Shown here one piece after another: positions 51,314 through 58,512 of a DNA stretch of 64,000 bases (position 1 is the first letter of the stretch; the number at the start of each line of letters is the position of its first letter). Location: the NCBI RefSeq assembly GCF_003048375.1, contig NZ_CP021642.1:1054001-1118000 (forward strand). Direction: 5' to 3'. The translations under genes and the position numbers were made by a program. The notes beneath the pieces are model-generated. The model did no database searches. It saw only the letters and a program-made list of their open reading frames with translations, and was not told where the DNA came from. Origin of the DNA: Campylobacter concisus (lineage in GTDB: Bacteria > Campylobacterota > Campylobacteria > Campylobacterales > Campylobacteraceae).

Positions 51314-51345
51314 TTATCATTTCATTTTGCTTTTTGATAATGAAA
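51314..51345 (+). promoter_or_regulatory. Fur-like operator upstream of the metal island
   Basis: TTATCATTTCATT and TGATAATGAAA form an interrupted inverted repeat containing TTATCA/TGATAA, the same core as the site at 50844. It lies between the regulator and the island. Confidence 0.45.
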
Positions 51346-51413
51346 GACAAAAAAATTTCAGATTTGTTTAAGTTGCAGGTTAGATAATACGCAGACAAAA
51401 TAAAAGGATGAAA

Positions 51414-51737
51414 ATGGATATAAAAACACAAACTTTAGCACAAGTTGCAAGCTATTTTTCGATGATAGCTCACACAAATGGCAGACTAAGAGTAAGGGTT
51501 AGCCCAAAGATCAAAGAGCTAAGTAGTAGCGTAAATTTAGCTAGTTTAGATGATATGATCGCCCAGATAAATGGCATAAAAAATGTTAAATTTAACAAGA
51601 TAATCGGCTCTGTAACGATCGAATACGATCATGAAATTTTCCCTAAAAATCTCTGGGAGGATCTCTTAAAAGGGCAAAATTTAGAAGAAATTTCAGCTAA
51701 AGTAAATGAAGTAGCAAGAGAAGTAAAATATGCTTAA
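51414..51737 (+). CDS. HMA-like domain small protein
   Basis: The 107-residue protein has an alpha/beta pattern like a heavy-metal-associated domain that has lost its CxxC (HTNGRLRVRVSPKIKELS, then INGIKNVKFNKIIGSVTIEYD), similar to HMA2-type domains. The ATG at 51414 is preferred because AAGGA is correctly spaced; the ATG at 51408 is too close to it. It heads the Fur-associated operon and overlaps the next gene by 8 bases. A role in the ATPase complex is inferred from position. Confidence 0.6.
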   Translation: MDIKTQTLAQVASYFSMIAHTNGRLRVRVSPKIKELSSSVNLASLDDMIAQINGIKNVKFNKIIGSVTIEYDHEIFPKNLWEDLLKGQNLEEISAKVNEVAREVKYA

Positions 51738-52380
51738 CGAGCTTTTAAACGCCTCTTATACGAGCGAAAAAAACGCACTTAGGCTATATGAAGGTCTAGC
51801 TTCATTTGGCGAAGTATTTGATCAAATCGCAAGTGTGAGAAAAAATGCGATCATCTTGATAGAGAAATTTGCAAGTGCGCATGAGTATGAGCTTGTTTGC
51901 GAAAATGAAGCTATCTTTTTGCCAGCAAAAAATAAAGAAGATGCGCTGATAGAGGCACTAAACTATGAAAATGAGCTAAACAAAATGTATGAGAAATTTT
52001 GTGAAAGCTTAGACGATGAGGAGCTAAAAGATCTATTTTTTAGACTTTGGGCTACTTCAAATAACGAATATATCGCCTCTTTAAAGCACTGCTTAAAAGA
52101 AATTTATAGTGGAGCTGGAGCAAAAAATGAGCTAAATTTAAATGAAATTTCACAAAATTTTGAGCAAAATGGCATAACAAACATTTTAGAAAGCTATCAA
52201 AATGACTTTAATGAGATAACTAAAAGCTTGCAAAATATCGCAAGTGGCAAGGCTGATAAAAGCGAGTTGGCAAAGATCACAAACAACCCAAATTTCTCGT
52301 TTTTTAGCGGGCTTGCGCTTGGGGCATTAGGCATTTCAGTAGTTAGCAAAAATTTTAATAAGGATGAAGAAGATGAATAA
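51730..52380 (+). CDS. Ferritin-like helical protein with C-terminal hydrophobic segment
   Basis: The 216-residue protein starts with a helical region resembling ferritin-like or rubrerythrin-like bundles (LLNASYTSEKNALRLYEGLA, FRLWATSNNEYIASLKHCL), with carboxylates that could bind metal but no clear ExxH set. Near the end a Gly/Ala-rich hydrophobic stretch (FFSGLALGALGISVV) may insert in the membrane, followed by an acidic tail. It overlaps the preceding gene by 8 bases. The function is unknown. Confidence 0.55.
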   Translation: MLNELLNASYTSEKNALRLYEGLASFGEVFDQIASVRKNAIILIEKFASAHEYELVCENEAIFLPAKNKEDALIEALNYENELNKMYEKFCESLDDEELKDLFFRLWATSNNEYIASLKHCLKEIYSGAGAKNELNLNEISQNFEQNGITNILESYQNDFNEITKSLQNIASGKADKSELAKITNNPNFSFFSGLALGALGISVVSKNFNKDEEDE

Positions 52381-52411
52381 TTTACAAAATCAAACAAAGA
52401 AAGGATTTAAA

Positions 52412-52723
52412 ATGGCATTACCATTTTTAGCAGGTTTAGCAATAGGCGGTTTAGCAGTAGTTGCTTGGAGTAAAAGAGATAAGATCAAAGAGTGCGCCAA
52501 AGATGGCTTAGATAAAGGCAAAGAGGCTGCAAAAGATCTTTATAAAAAAGGTAAAAACGTCGCAAAAGACGCAAAAGACTTTATGGTCAAAGAAGAGAAA
52601 AAAGCAAAACGTGGCGTTAAAAAAGTAGAAAAAGAGGCTGAAAAAGTGGTTAAAAAAACAAGAAAACCACGTGCTAAAAAGCCAGCAGCTCCAAAAGCTA
52701 TCACACCAAACGATATAGCTTAA
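52412..52723 (+). CDS. YtxH-like small membrane protein with Lys-rich tail
   Basis: The chosen start (AAAGGATTTAAA before ATG) gives 103 residues: one Gly/Ala-rich helix (MALPFLAGLAIGGLAVVAW), then an amphipathic Lys-rich region with DLYKKGKNVAKDAKD repeats, ending in KKTRKPRAKKPAAPK. The charge suggests a cytoplasmic tail that could touch DNA, membrane or the ATPase. Earlier in-frame ATGs at 52364 and 52373 overlap the previous gene. Confidence 0.6.
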   Translation: MALPFLAGLAIGGLAVVAWSKRDKIKECAKDGLDKGKEAAKDLYKKGKNVAKDAKDFMVKEEKKAKRGVKKVEKEAEKVVKKTRKPRAKKPAAPKAITPNDIA

Positions 52724-52732
52724 GGATAGAGA

Positions 52733-53047
52733 ATGCAAGAAAATAGTCTTTTTACACTTTCAAACACAAGGCTTCCATTTGATCACTTCATCAGTGGAGC
52801 CTTGATCGCTGGCATGGGTGCGGCTGCGCTTGGCTTTAGCGACTATCTAAACAACAGAGCAACTAAAAAAGACGTCGCTAAAAAGATAGCAAAATACGCC
52901 GTAACTGGTGGTTTTGTAGGTGCTGTTGGCATTCACGCTTCAAATTTAATAGCACAAAAAAAATATCTAAACGCAGCAGCTTTTACTGCAGCTGGCATCG
53001 GCGGTCTTTTGATAGCTGAAGAACTAATAAAATTGGAGAGTAAATAA
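52733..53047 (+). CDS. Small membrane protein of the metal island
   Basis: The 104-residue protein has two to three Gly/Ala-rich hydrophobic segments (FISGALIAGMGAAALGF, YAVTGGFVGAVGIHA, AAAFTAAGIGGLLIA) joined by a basic loop (NNRATKKDVAKKIAK). I know no family name. It begins 9 bases after the preceding gene, with AAGGATAGAG upstream, and overlaps the next by one base. Confidence 0.58.
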   Translation: MQENSLFTLSNTRLPFDHFISGALIAGMGAAALGFSDYLNNRATKKDVAKKIAKYAVTGGFVGAVGIHASNLIAQKKYLNAAAFTAAGIGGLLIAEELIKLESK

Positions 53048-53367
53048 TGAATAACCCTTATATCAATGAAGAAAACGCAAACGAAGTAGCAGCAAATGAC
53101 GCAGCAGCAACTCAGCCAAGTGCAGTTGATAATGCGATAAACAATGCAGCTCAAAATTTACCATTTGTACCTGAAAATTTTAACGCAGCTGGCTTTGTAA
53201 AAGGCCTACTTTTAGGCGGCATAGCAGCTTATGTGCTAACTAATCCAAAAGCACAAGAGTGCGTATTTAAAGCGATCATCAAAGGTGGCGAGCTAATAAA
53301 CGCTGGCATAGAAGAACTAAAAGAGCGTTTTGAAGATGTCAAAGCAGAACTTGACTCACAAAAATAA
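53047..53367 (+). CDS. Small single-helix membrane protein preceding the P-type ATPase
   Basis: The 106-residue protein has an Asn/Ala-rich N-terminus, one helix (GFVKGLLLGGIAAYVL) and a charged amphipathic C-terminus (GIEELKERFEDVKAELD). The pattern recalls YtxH-like proteins and, in genomic position, mycobacterial PacL-type partners of P-type ATPases. The last 32 bases overlap the ATPase gene. Confidence 0.58.
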   Translation: MNNPYINEENANEVAANDAAATQPSAVDNAINNAAQNLPFVPENFNAAGFVKGLLLGGIAAYVLTNPKAQECVFKAIIKGGELINAGIEELKERFEDVKAELDSQK

Positions 53368-55426
53368 GGTCACTCTAGCTCACAAGAGCAAAAATAGAGC
53401 GAGGTTTATTTGCGAGAGCCTAAACGCTAGAAGCGATGTCAGCGCTATCGAGGCTGCGATCTCAGAGCGAACCGATGCAAAAAGCGTGCGTGTAAATAAA
53501 TACGCAAAAAGCATCGTTGTTGAGTTTGATAAGAGCTACGAGAAAATTTTAGATTTTATAAAAAGCTATGATTTTCCAACCAAGCCAAAAGATGAGAGCC
53601 TACCTAGCAAAGCAAATATCTACAAAGCTGCTGCTGCACTTGGCGTAACGCCATTTATGAGTAATAAAACTCTAAAATCAGCCGTAACTCTTTACGCCAC
53701 AGCTCCAAATTTAATAGAAGGCGCAAAAGAGCTAAGGCATGAGGGCATCACCTCAAAAGTGCTCGAGGCAACTGCTATTGGCACAAGCCTTGCAATGGGT
53801 GATCATTTGGCTGCAAATAGCACAAATTTGATGATAAATATCGGCGAATACATGGAAGAAAGTGCTAGCCACAGAAGTGATGATCTCATCAAAGAGCTAG
53901 CCAAACCAAACATCGAAGAGGTCTGGGTCGAGCGAAATTTAAACGGTGAAAAGACGCTTGAAAAGGTAAAAACCGAAAATTTAAAAAAAGGCGACATCGT
54001 AGTAGTCGGAGCTGGCGAGACGATAGGCGTTGATGGCTACATCGTCGAGGGCAATGCTGATGTCAATCAAGTCTCAATGACTGGAGAGGCCGAGCCTGTA
54101 GCAAAAGCTAGAGGCGACCGCGTCATAAGCGGCACTGTTGTCGATGAGGGCAGGATCAAAATTTGGGCTGAAAACGTAGGTAGCGACACCGCAACCGCAA
54201 GGATCAAAGAGTACATCCAAACTTCACTTAATGAAAAATCAGCCATCGGCGTAAAAGCTCTAAAACTAGCTGATAAACTAGTGCCAGTCACACTCTCTCT
54301 TGCTGGGCTTTCGTATGTTATAAACAAAAATATGAACAGCGTTGCAAGCGTGCTTCAAGCTGACTACTCTTGCGCGCTTAAGCTTGCTACCCCAGTTGCG
54401 TTTAAGTCAAGCATCTCAAAGGCTGGCAGAAACGGCATCCTCATAAAAGGCGCAAAGGCGATCGAGGCTCTAAGTTCGGTTGATACATTTGTCTTTGACA
54501 AAACCGGCACTCTAACTCATGGACGCCTAAGTGTGGTTGAAATTTACTCTTTTAAAGATGGATTTTCAGAGGCTGATATCTTAAATTTAACCGCAAGTGC
54601 CGAGGAACACTACTTCCACCCAGTAGCTGAAGCGATAGTTGAGGCTGCAAACAAGCGTGGATTTAGTCATATCCACCACGACGAGGTTGAATTTATTGTG
54701 GCTCACGGTGTAAAAACTGCTATGCACGGCAAAGAGGTCGTTATCGGCAGTAGGCACTTCTTAGAAGATGATGAGATGATAAGCTTTAAAGCTCATGAAG
54801 CGCTTATAAATAAGGCTTTACAAAGCGGTTTAACCCTGCTTTATGTAGGATACGACAAAGAGCTTGTTGGTGTGATCGCTATGAAAGATGATATGAGAAC
54901 AAACGCTAAAGATATGGTGGCAAAACTACGAAATCTTGGCGTGAAAGAGATAGTTATGCTAAGTGGCGACATAAAGAGCAAAGCTGAAGAGGTAGCGCGC
55001 GAGCTTGGGCTTGATAGGGTCTATGCTGAGTGCTTGCCAACGGACAAAGCAGCGATCATCGAAGAGCTAAAGAGTGAGGGCAAAAAGGTCGCTTTTGTAG
55101 GTGATGGCATAAATGACGCGCCAAGCCTAACAAAAGCAAATGTTGGCATCAGCATGCACAAAGGTGCTGATATCGCTAAAGCAACAGCTGATATAAGCCT
55201 TTTAAAAGATGACATCATGAGCGTAGCGCTTGCAAAAGAGCTTGCTAATAAAACTATGAAGTTAATTAGCTCAAATTTCCGCTCAACCGTTGGCGTAAAT
55301 ACAGCTATACTAAGTGCCGCAACGCTTGGCATGCTAAATCCAATAGCAACTGCCATGCTTCACAATGGCACGACGATCTGGCTTCTGCTCAACTCAATGA
55401 AGGGCGTGAAGATCAAGTCAAAATAA
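53336..55426 (+). CDS. P1B-like P-type ATPase with atypical YSC motif
   Basis: The 696-residue pump has an N-terminal HMA-like domain without CxxC (RARFICESLNARSDVSAI), hydrophobic segments around 100-165 and 310-350, the actuator motif MTGEAEP, the phosphorylation motif FDKTGTLT (Asp near 388), the HP motif typical of P1B pumps (EEHYFHPVAEA), GDGINDAPSL and two last helices. The transmembrane metal motif normally CPC/SPC/TPC is replaced by Tyr-Ser-Cys in DYSCALKLATP. The ion is therefore not predictable. The ATG at 53336 is preferred over TTG at 53330. Confidence 0.85.
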   Translation: MSKQNLTHKNKVTLAHKSKNRARFICESLNARSDVSAIEAAISERTDAKSVRVNKYAKSIVVEFDKSYEKILDFIKSYDFPTKPKDESLPSKANIYKAAAALGVTPFMSNKTLKSAVTLYATAPNLIEGAKELRHEGITSKVLEATAIGTSLAMGDHLAANSTNLMINIGEYMEESASHRSDDLIKELAKPNIEEVWVERNLNGEKTLEKVKTENLKKGDIVVVGAGETIGVDGYIVEGNADVNQVSMTGEAEPVAKARGDRVISGTVVDEGRIKIWAENVGSDTATARIKEYIQTSLNEKSAIGVKALKLADKLVPVTLSLAGLSYVINKNMNSVASVLQADYSCALKLATPVAFKSSISKAGRNGILIKGAKAIEALSSVDTFVFDKTGTLTHGRLSVVEIYSFKDGFSEADILNLTASAEEHYFHPVAEAIVEAANKRGFSHIHHDEVEFIVAHGVKTAMHGKEVVIGSRHFLEDDEMISFKAHEALINKALQSGLTLLYVGYDKELVGVIAMKDDMRTNAKDMVAKLRNLGVKEIVMLSGDIKSKAEEVARELGLDRVYAECLPTDKAAIIEELKSEGKKVAFVGDGINDAPSLTKANVGISMHKGADIAKATADISLLKDDIMSVALAKELANKTMKLISSNFRSTVGVNTAILSAATLGMLNPIATAMLHNGTTIWLLLNSMKGVKIKSK

Positions 55427-55440
55427 ATTTGAAAGGATAG

Positions 55441-56904
55441 ATGGTGTTTGAGAATTTCTTAAACTTTTTAAACGGCAAAATGGATGTAGCCAACGACTTT
55501 TTGTATGGATATTTTTTGGTTATCATCCTTGTAGCTTCAGGAATTTATTTTAGCTACCTTACCCGTTTTGTGCAGTTTAGGATGTTCTTTGAAGCTTGCA
55601 GAGTTCTGGTAGAGAAAAAGGATAAGTATAACAAGCACCATCTAACTCCGTTTCAAGCGCTGATGATCTCGACTGCTTCGCGCGTTGGCATCGGCAACAT
55701 CGCTGGAATTTCAGCTGCCATCGTCGCAGGTGGTCCAGGAGCACTTTTTTGGATGTGCTTGATGGCGTTTTTAGGCTCAGCTTCAGCCTTTATCGAGAGC
55801 ACTTTGGCTCAAATTTATAAAACCAAAGATGTCTTTGGCTTTAAAGGCGGACCGGCTTATTACATCAAAAACGGGCTTGGCATAAAGTGGCTTGGCTCTT
55901 TGTTTGCCATCATCCTCATCATCACCTATGCTTATGGTTTTAACGGGCTTCAAAGCTACACTATGACCTCTGCTTTTGAAATTTACTACGATAAAGCAGG
56001 CAGCAATATCACCTTTGCGCAAAGTGGCTTGCCTATTGGCATCGGACTTATACTTACAGCATTTACGGCTGTGATGTTTTTTAGTAAGAGCCACATCATC
56101 GGCAAAGTTAGCTCATATATCGTGCCTTTCATGGCGCTTACTTACATCTTGCTAGCTATCATCGCGATCGTTTTAAATTTCAAAGAAATTCCAGCCGTCA
56201 TCAAGATGATCATAGAAAGCGCCTTTGATTTTAAAGCGATATTTGGCGGATTTGCTGGAAGCGTGATCGTGATAGGCATAAAAAGAGGACTTTTCTCAAA
56301 TGAAGCTGGCATGGGCTCAGCGCCAAATGCAGCGGCTGCGGCGCACACAAGCCACCCAGTAAAACAAGGGCTAGTGCAAGCAATGGCGGTATTTATCGAT
56401 ATGACGATATGCGTCGCCTCTGGCATGATCGTGCTTTTTTCTCAGGCATATCTTACAAAACAAACTGGCGTAAGTGGCGAAGTGCTAACCGCCCTACCTC
56501 TTGTTCAAGCAGCGATGAAAGAGTATTTTGGCGACTTTGGACTACACTTTACGACCCTTGCAGTAGTGCTATTTGCCATCACGTCGCTCATCGGCAACTA
56601 CTACTACGCACAGGCAAATATGAAATTTCTAACAAAAAGCAAAAATTTAACGCTAGCATTTAAGATCACAGCAGTGATTATGATATTTATAGGCGCTCAG
56701 ATGAACTTAAAACTCGCTTGGAACATCGCTGATATCACGATGGCGGCTATGGCTACGATAAATATCATCGCTATTTTCTTACTATCAAAAGTGGTGATAA
56801 TAGCGATAAAAGACTACGAAGCTCAAAGAAAAGCTGGTAAAAATCCAGAATTTGACCCAGAGAGTCTAGGCATCAAAAATACAAGCTGCTGGAGCAAAAA
56901 CTAA
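55441..56904 (+). CDS. Alanine/glycine:cation symporter (AgcS family)
   Basis: This 487-residue inner-membrane protein has about 11 helices with the family signature ISTASRVGIGNIAGISAAIV and GGPGALFWMCLMAFLGSASAF in the first third. RGLFSNEAGMGSAPNAAAAAHT is the second conserved block. It imports alanine or glycine with Na+ in known members. It begins 14 bases after the ATPase, with GAAAGGATAG upstream, so it appears cotranscribed with it although no functional link is obvious. Confidence 0.9.
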   Translation: MVFENFLNFLNGKMDVANDFLYGYFLVIILVASGIYFSYLTRFVQFRMFFEACRVLVEKKDKYNKHHLTPFQALMISTASRVGIGNIAGISAAIVAGGPGALFWMCLMAFLGSASAFIESTLAQIYKTKDVFGFKGGPAYYIKNGLGIKWLGSLFAIILIITYAYGFNGLQSYTMTSAFEIYYDKAGSNITFAQSGLPIGIGLILTAFTAVMFFSKSHIIGKVSSYIVPFMALTYILLAIIAIVLNFKEIPAVIKMIIESAFDFKAIFGGFAGSVIVIGIKRGLFSNEAGMGSAPNAAAAAHTSHPVKQGLVQAMAVFIDMTICVASGMIVLFSQAYLTKQTGVSGEVLTALPLVQAAMKEYFGDFGLHFTTLAVVLFAITSLIGNYYYAQANMKFLTKSKNLTLAFKITAVIMIFIGAQMNLKLAWNIADITMAAMATINIIAIFLLSKVVIIAIKDYEAQRKAGKNPEFDPESLGIKNTSCWSKN

Positions 56905-56914
56905 AGGAGAAAAT

Positions 56915-57172
56915 TTGGGAAAAGATATAAAGATAAGCGGCAAACTACTAGACCTAAACACCCATAGACAAGTAGCAAAGGTCGGCATGAGCGTCACTTT
57001 GGCATCCGTTTGCCTAAGCGCACTTTTTATGAAAAATAGATCTGTTAAAAAATTCCACGTAGCTTCTGGCATCGCATTTACATGCTTTGTGCTTTACCAC
57101 GCTGGACTTTACGACAACGGCATCTTTAAAAAGATGATCGTAAAAGCAAAAACCGCTTCAAAAAAGGCATAA
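56915..57172 (+). CDS. Small two-helix membrane protein with paired histidines
   Basis: The 85-residue protein has two hydrophobic segments (VGMSVTLASVCLSALF and HVASGIAFTCFVLYHA). The second is flanked by His in an H-x12-14-H pattern that resembles DUF4405-like or small b-heme membrane proteins, but this is speculative. The start is TTG at 56915 after AAAGGAGAAAA. It lies between agcS and modD in the same run. Confidence 0.5.
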   Translation: MGKDIKISGKLLDLNTHRQVAKVGMSVTLASVCLSALFMKNRSVKKFHVASGIAFTCFVLYHAGLYDNGIFKKMIVKAKTASKKA

Positions 57173-57173
57173 A

Positions 57174-58007
57174 ATGAGACTAAGCGACGCTGAAATTTTA
57201 GACTACATAAACGAGGACCTACCCTACTTTGACCTCACAACGTCGCTTCAAGATATCGATAAAAAAGCCTCGCTTGAAATTTACTCGCGTGATGAAATTT
57301 GCGTTAGCTGCGTAGATGTGGCAGCAAGCATAGCAAGACTACTTGGCTGCGAGAGCGAAATTTTTGTCAAAAACTCTCAAATTTGCAAGGCTGGCGATGT
57401 GATCATAAAAATTTATGGTAGCTACGAAGACGTGCATAAGGCTTGGAAACTAGCCCAAGTCGCACTAGAATATGCTAGCGCCATCGCAACCTACACAAAC
57501 AAAATGTCAAAAGCTGCAAAAAGTGTCAATGAAAAATGTGAAGTGTTGGCAACTAGAAAGAGCTTCCCATTTGCAAAGAAATTTTGTGTAAAAGCCGTAC
57601 TTGAAGGCGGTGGTGGCATCCATAGGCTTGGGCTTAGCGATAGTATTTTATTTTTTAAAAACCACATGAAAGCCTACGGTAGCTTTGATAAATTTTTATC
57701 GCATTTGCCAGAGTTTAAAGCAAAAATGGCTGAGCGAAAAGTATGCATTGAAGCTGAAAATTTAGACGAAGCAGGTAAGCTTTTAAAAGCAAATTGCGAC
57801 GTCGTGCAGTGCGATAAATTTAGCCCAGAGCTTATCAAAAACGTGCTAGCCTTAAGAGATGAAATTTCGCCAAATACTATGATACTAGCAGCTGGCGGCG
57901 TAAATTTATCAAACGCAAAAGATTATGCAAATGCCGATGCGATAGTCACTTCTGCGATGTACTCAAAAGGCGTTGCTGATATCAGCGCAAGACTTGAAAT
58001 TTTGTAA
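57174..58007 (+). CDS. modD: ModD-like pyrophosphorylase
   Basis: The 277-residue protein belongs to the quinolinate/nicotinate phosphoribosyltransferase fold. The ModD subgroup shows in ILDYINEDLPYFDLTT at the N-terminus, ATRKSFPFAKKFCVKAVLEGGG in the middle and AAGGVNLSNAKDYANADAIV at the end. ModD is linked to molybdenum utilisation, yet its reaction is not settled. It starts one base after the preceding gene. No molybdate transporter gene is adjacent, but a molybdoenzyme is encoded 2.8 kb downstream (60806). A role in NAD synthesis is the alternative. Confidence 0.75.
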   Translation: MRLSDAEILDYINEDLPYFDLTTSLQDIDKKASLEIYSRDEICVSCVDVAASIARLLGCESEIFVKNSQICKAGDVIIKIYGSYEDVHKAWKLAQVALEYASAIATYTNKMSKAAKSVNEKCEVLATRKSFPFAKKFCVKAVLEGGGGIHRLGLSDSILFFKNHMKAYGSFDKFLSHLPEFKAKMAERKVCIEAENLDEAGKLLKANCDVVQCDKFSPELIKNVLALRDEISPNTMILAAGGVNLSNAKDYANADAIVTSAMYSKGVADISARLEIL

Positions 58008-58110
58008 AATTTTACATATAAAAATACATATAATAAATATCTCTAAAATTTTAAAATTTATGAACAAACATACCATATCGCTAAATTTAAACTTGCTAGA
58101 GTTTTAATTT
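58008..58110. other. AT-rich spacer after modD
   Basis: The first hundred bases after modD contain repeated AAATTT-type words and no gene. The next 400 bases up to the chemoreceptor gene hold the palindromic elements listed separately and no coding frame. Confidence 0.5.
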
Positions 58111-58138
58111 GCATGCAGTGCAAAGCACTGAGGCATGC
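58111..58138. repeat. Compound hairpin GCATGC...GCATGC
   Basis: AGTGC-AAA-GCACT forms the inner stem and GCATGC pairs with itself outside, with a small bulge. It may be a modD terminator but lacks a T-run. Confidence 0.5.
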
Positions 58139-58154
58139 CACTTCTAACGTGCGA

Positions 58155-58222
58155 GGGGATTGGGGGATTTAAAAAGGGGGATAAGGGGACGGCTTCGTAA
58201 TTCAAGTCCCCTTGTCTCCCTT
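58155..58222 (+). repeat. G-run element with long hairpin
   Basis: Four G-tracts (58155-58158, 58162-58166, 58176-58180, 58185-58188) lie within 34 bases, a possible G-quadruplex. The last two belong to a 17-bp stem: 58174-58190 pairs with 58206-58222 with two G-U wobbles and a 15-base loop. Base composition contrasts strongly with the surrounding AT-rich DNA. Confidence 0.6.
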
Positions 58223-58264
58223 AACAAAGAAAGAAAACTTTAAATTTCTAAAAAAGTATTTTAC

Positions 58265-58376
58265 AAATTTTAAAATTTCATTCACTCGCAAGAATTGACT
58301 ACTAAAATTTGGCTTCGCTTACAGCTTAGCTCAAATTTTAGAGCCGAAATTACTCGTTCATGAAATTTTAAAATTT
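58265..58376. repeat. 112-bp palindromic element
   Basis: The ends are a perfect 17-bp inverted repeat (58265-58281 with 58360-58376). Nested inside is CTAAAATTTG pairing with CAAATTTTAG. No coding capacity is present. It looks like a miniature palindromic element or a large transcribed hairpin. Confidence 0.6.
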
Positions 58377-58439
58377 TATGGATAGTTTTATAAGTTAAAT
58401 TTAGAATTTAAAGCAGAAAAACAAGTAGTCTAAAATTCA

Positions 58440-58467
58440 CATAGTCCTCTAAATTTAGAGGACTATG
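58440..58467. terminator. Perfect 28-base palindrome
   Basis: A 14+14 perfect palindrome without loop stands 45 bases after the chemoreceptor stop. It could end leftward transcription, although its T-run is weak. Confidence 0.55.
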
Positions 58468-58512
58468 CTTTGTGTTTTATCGTGGTCTTTGGTTATCTTT
58501 ACAATAAGTCTT

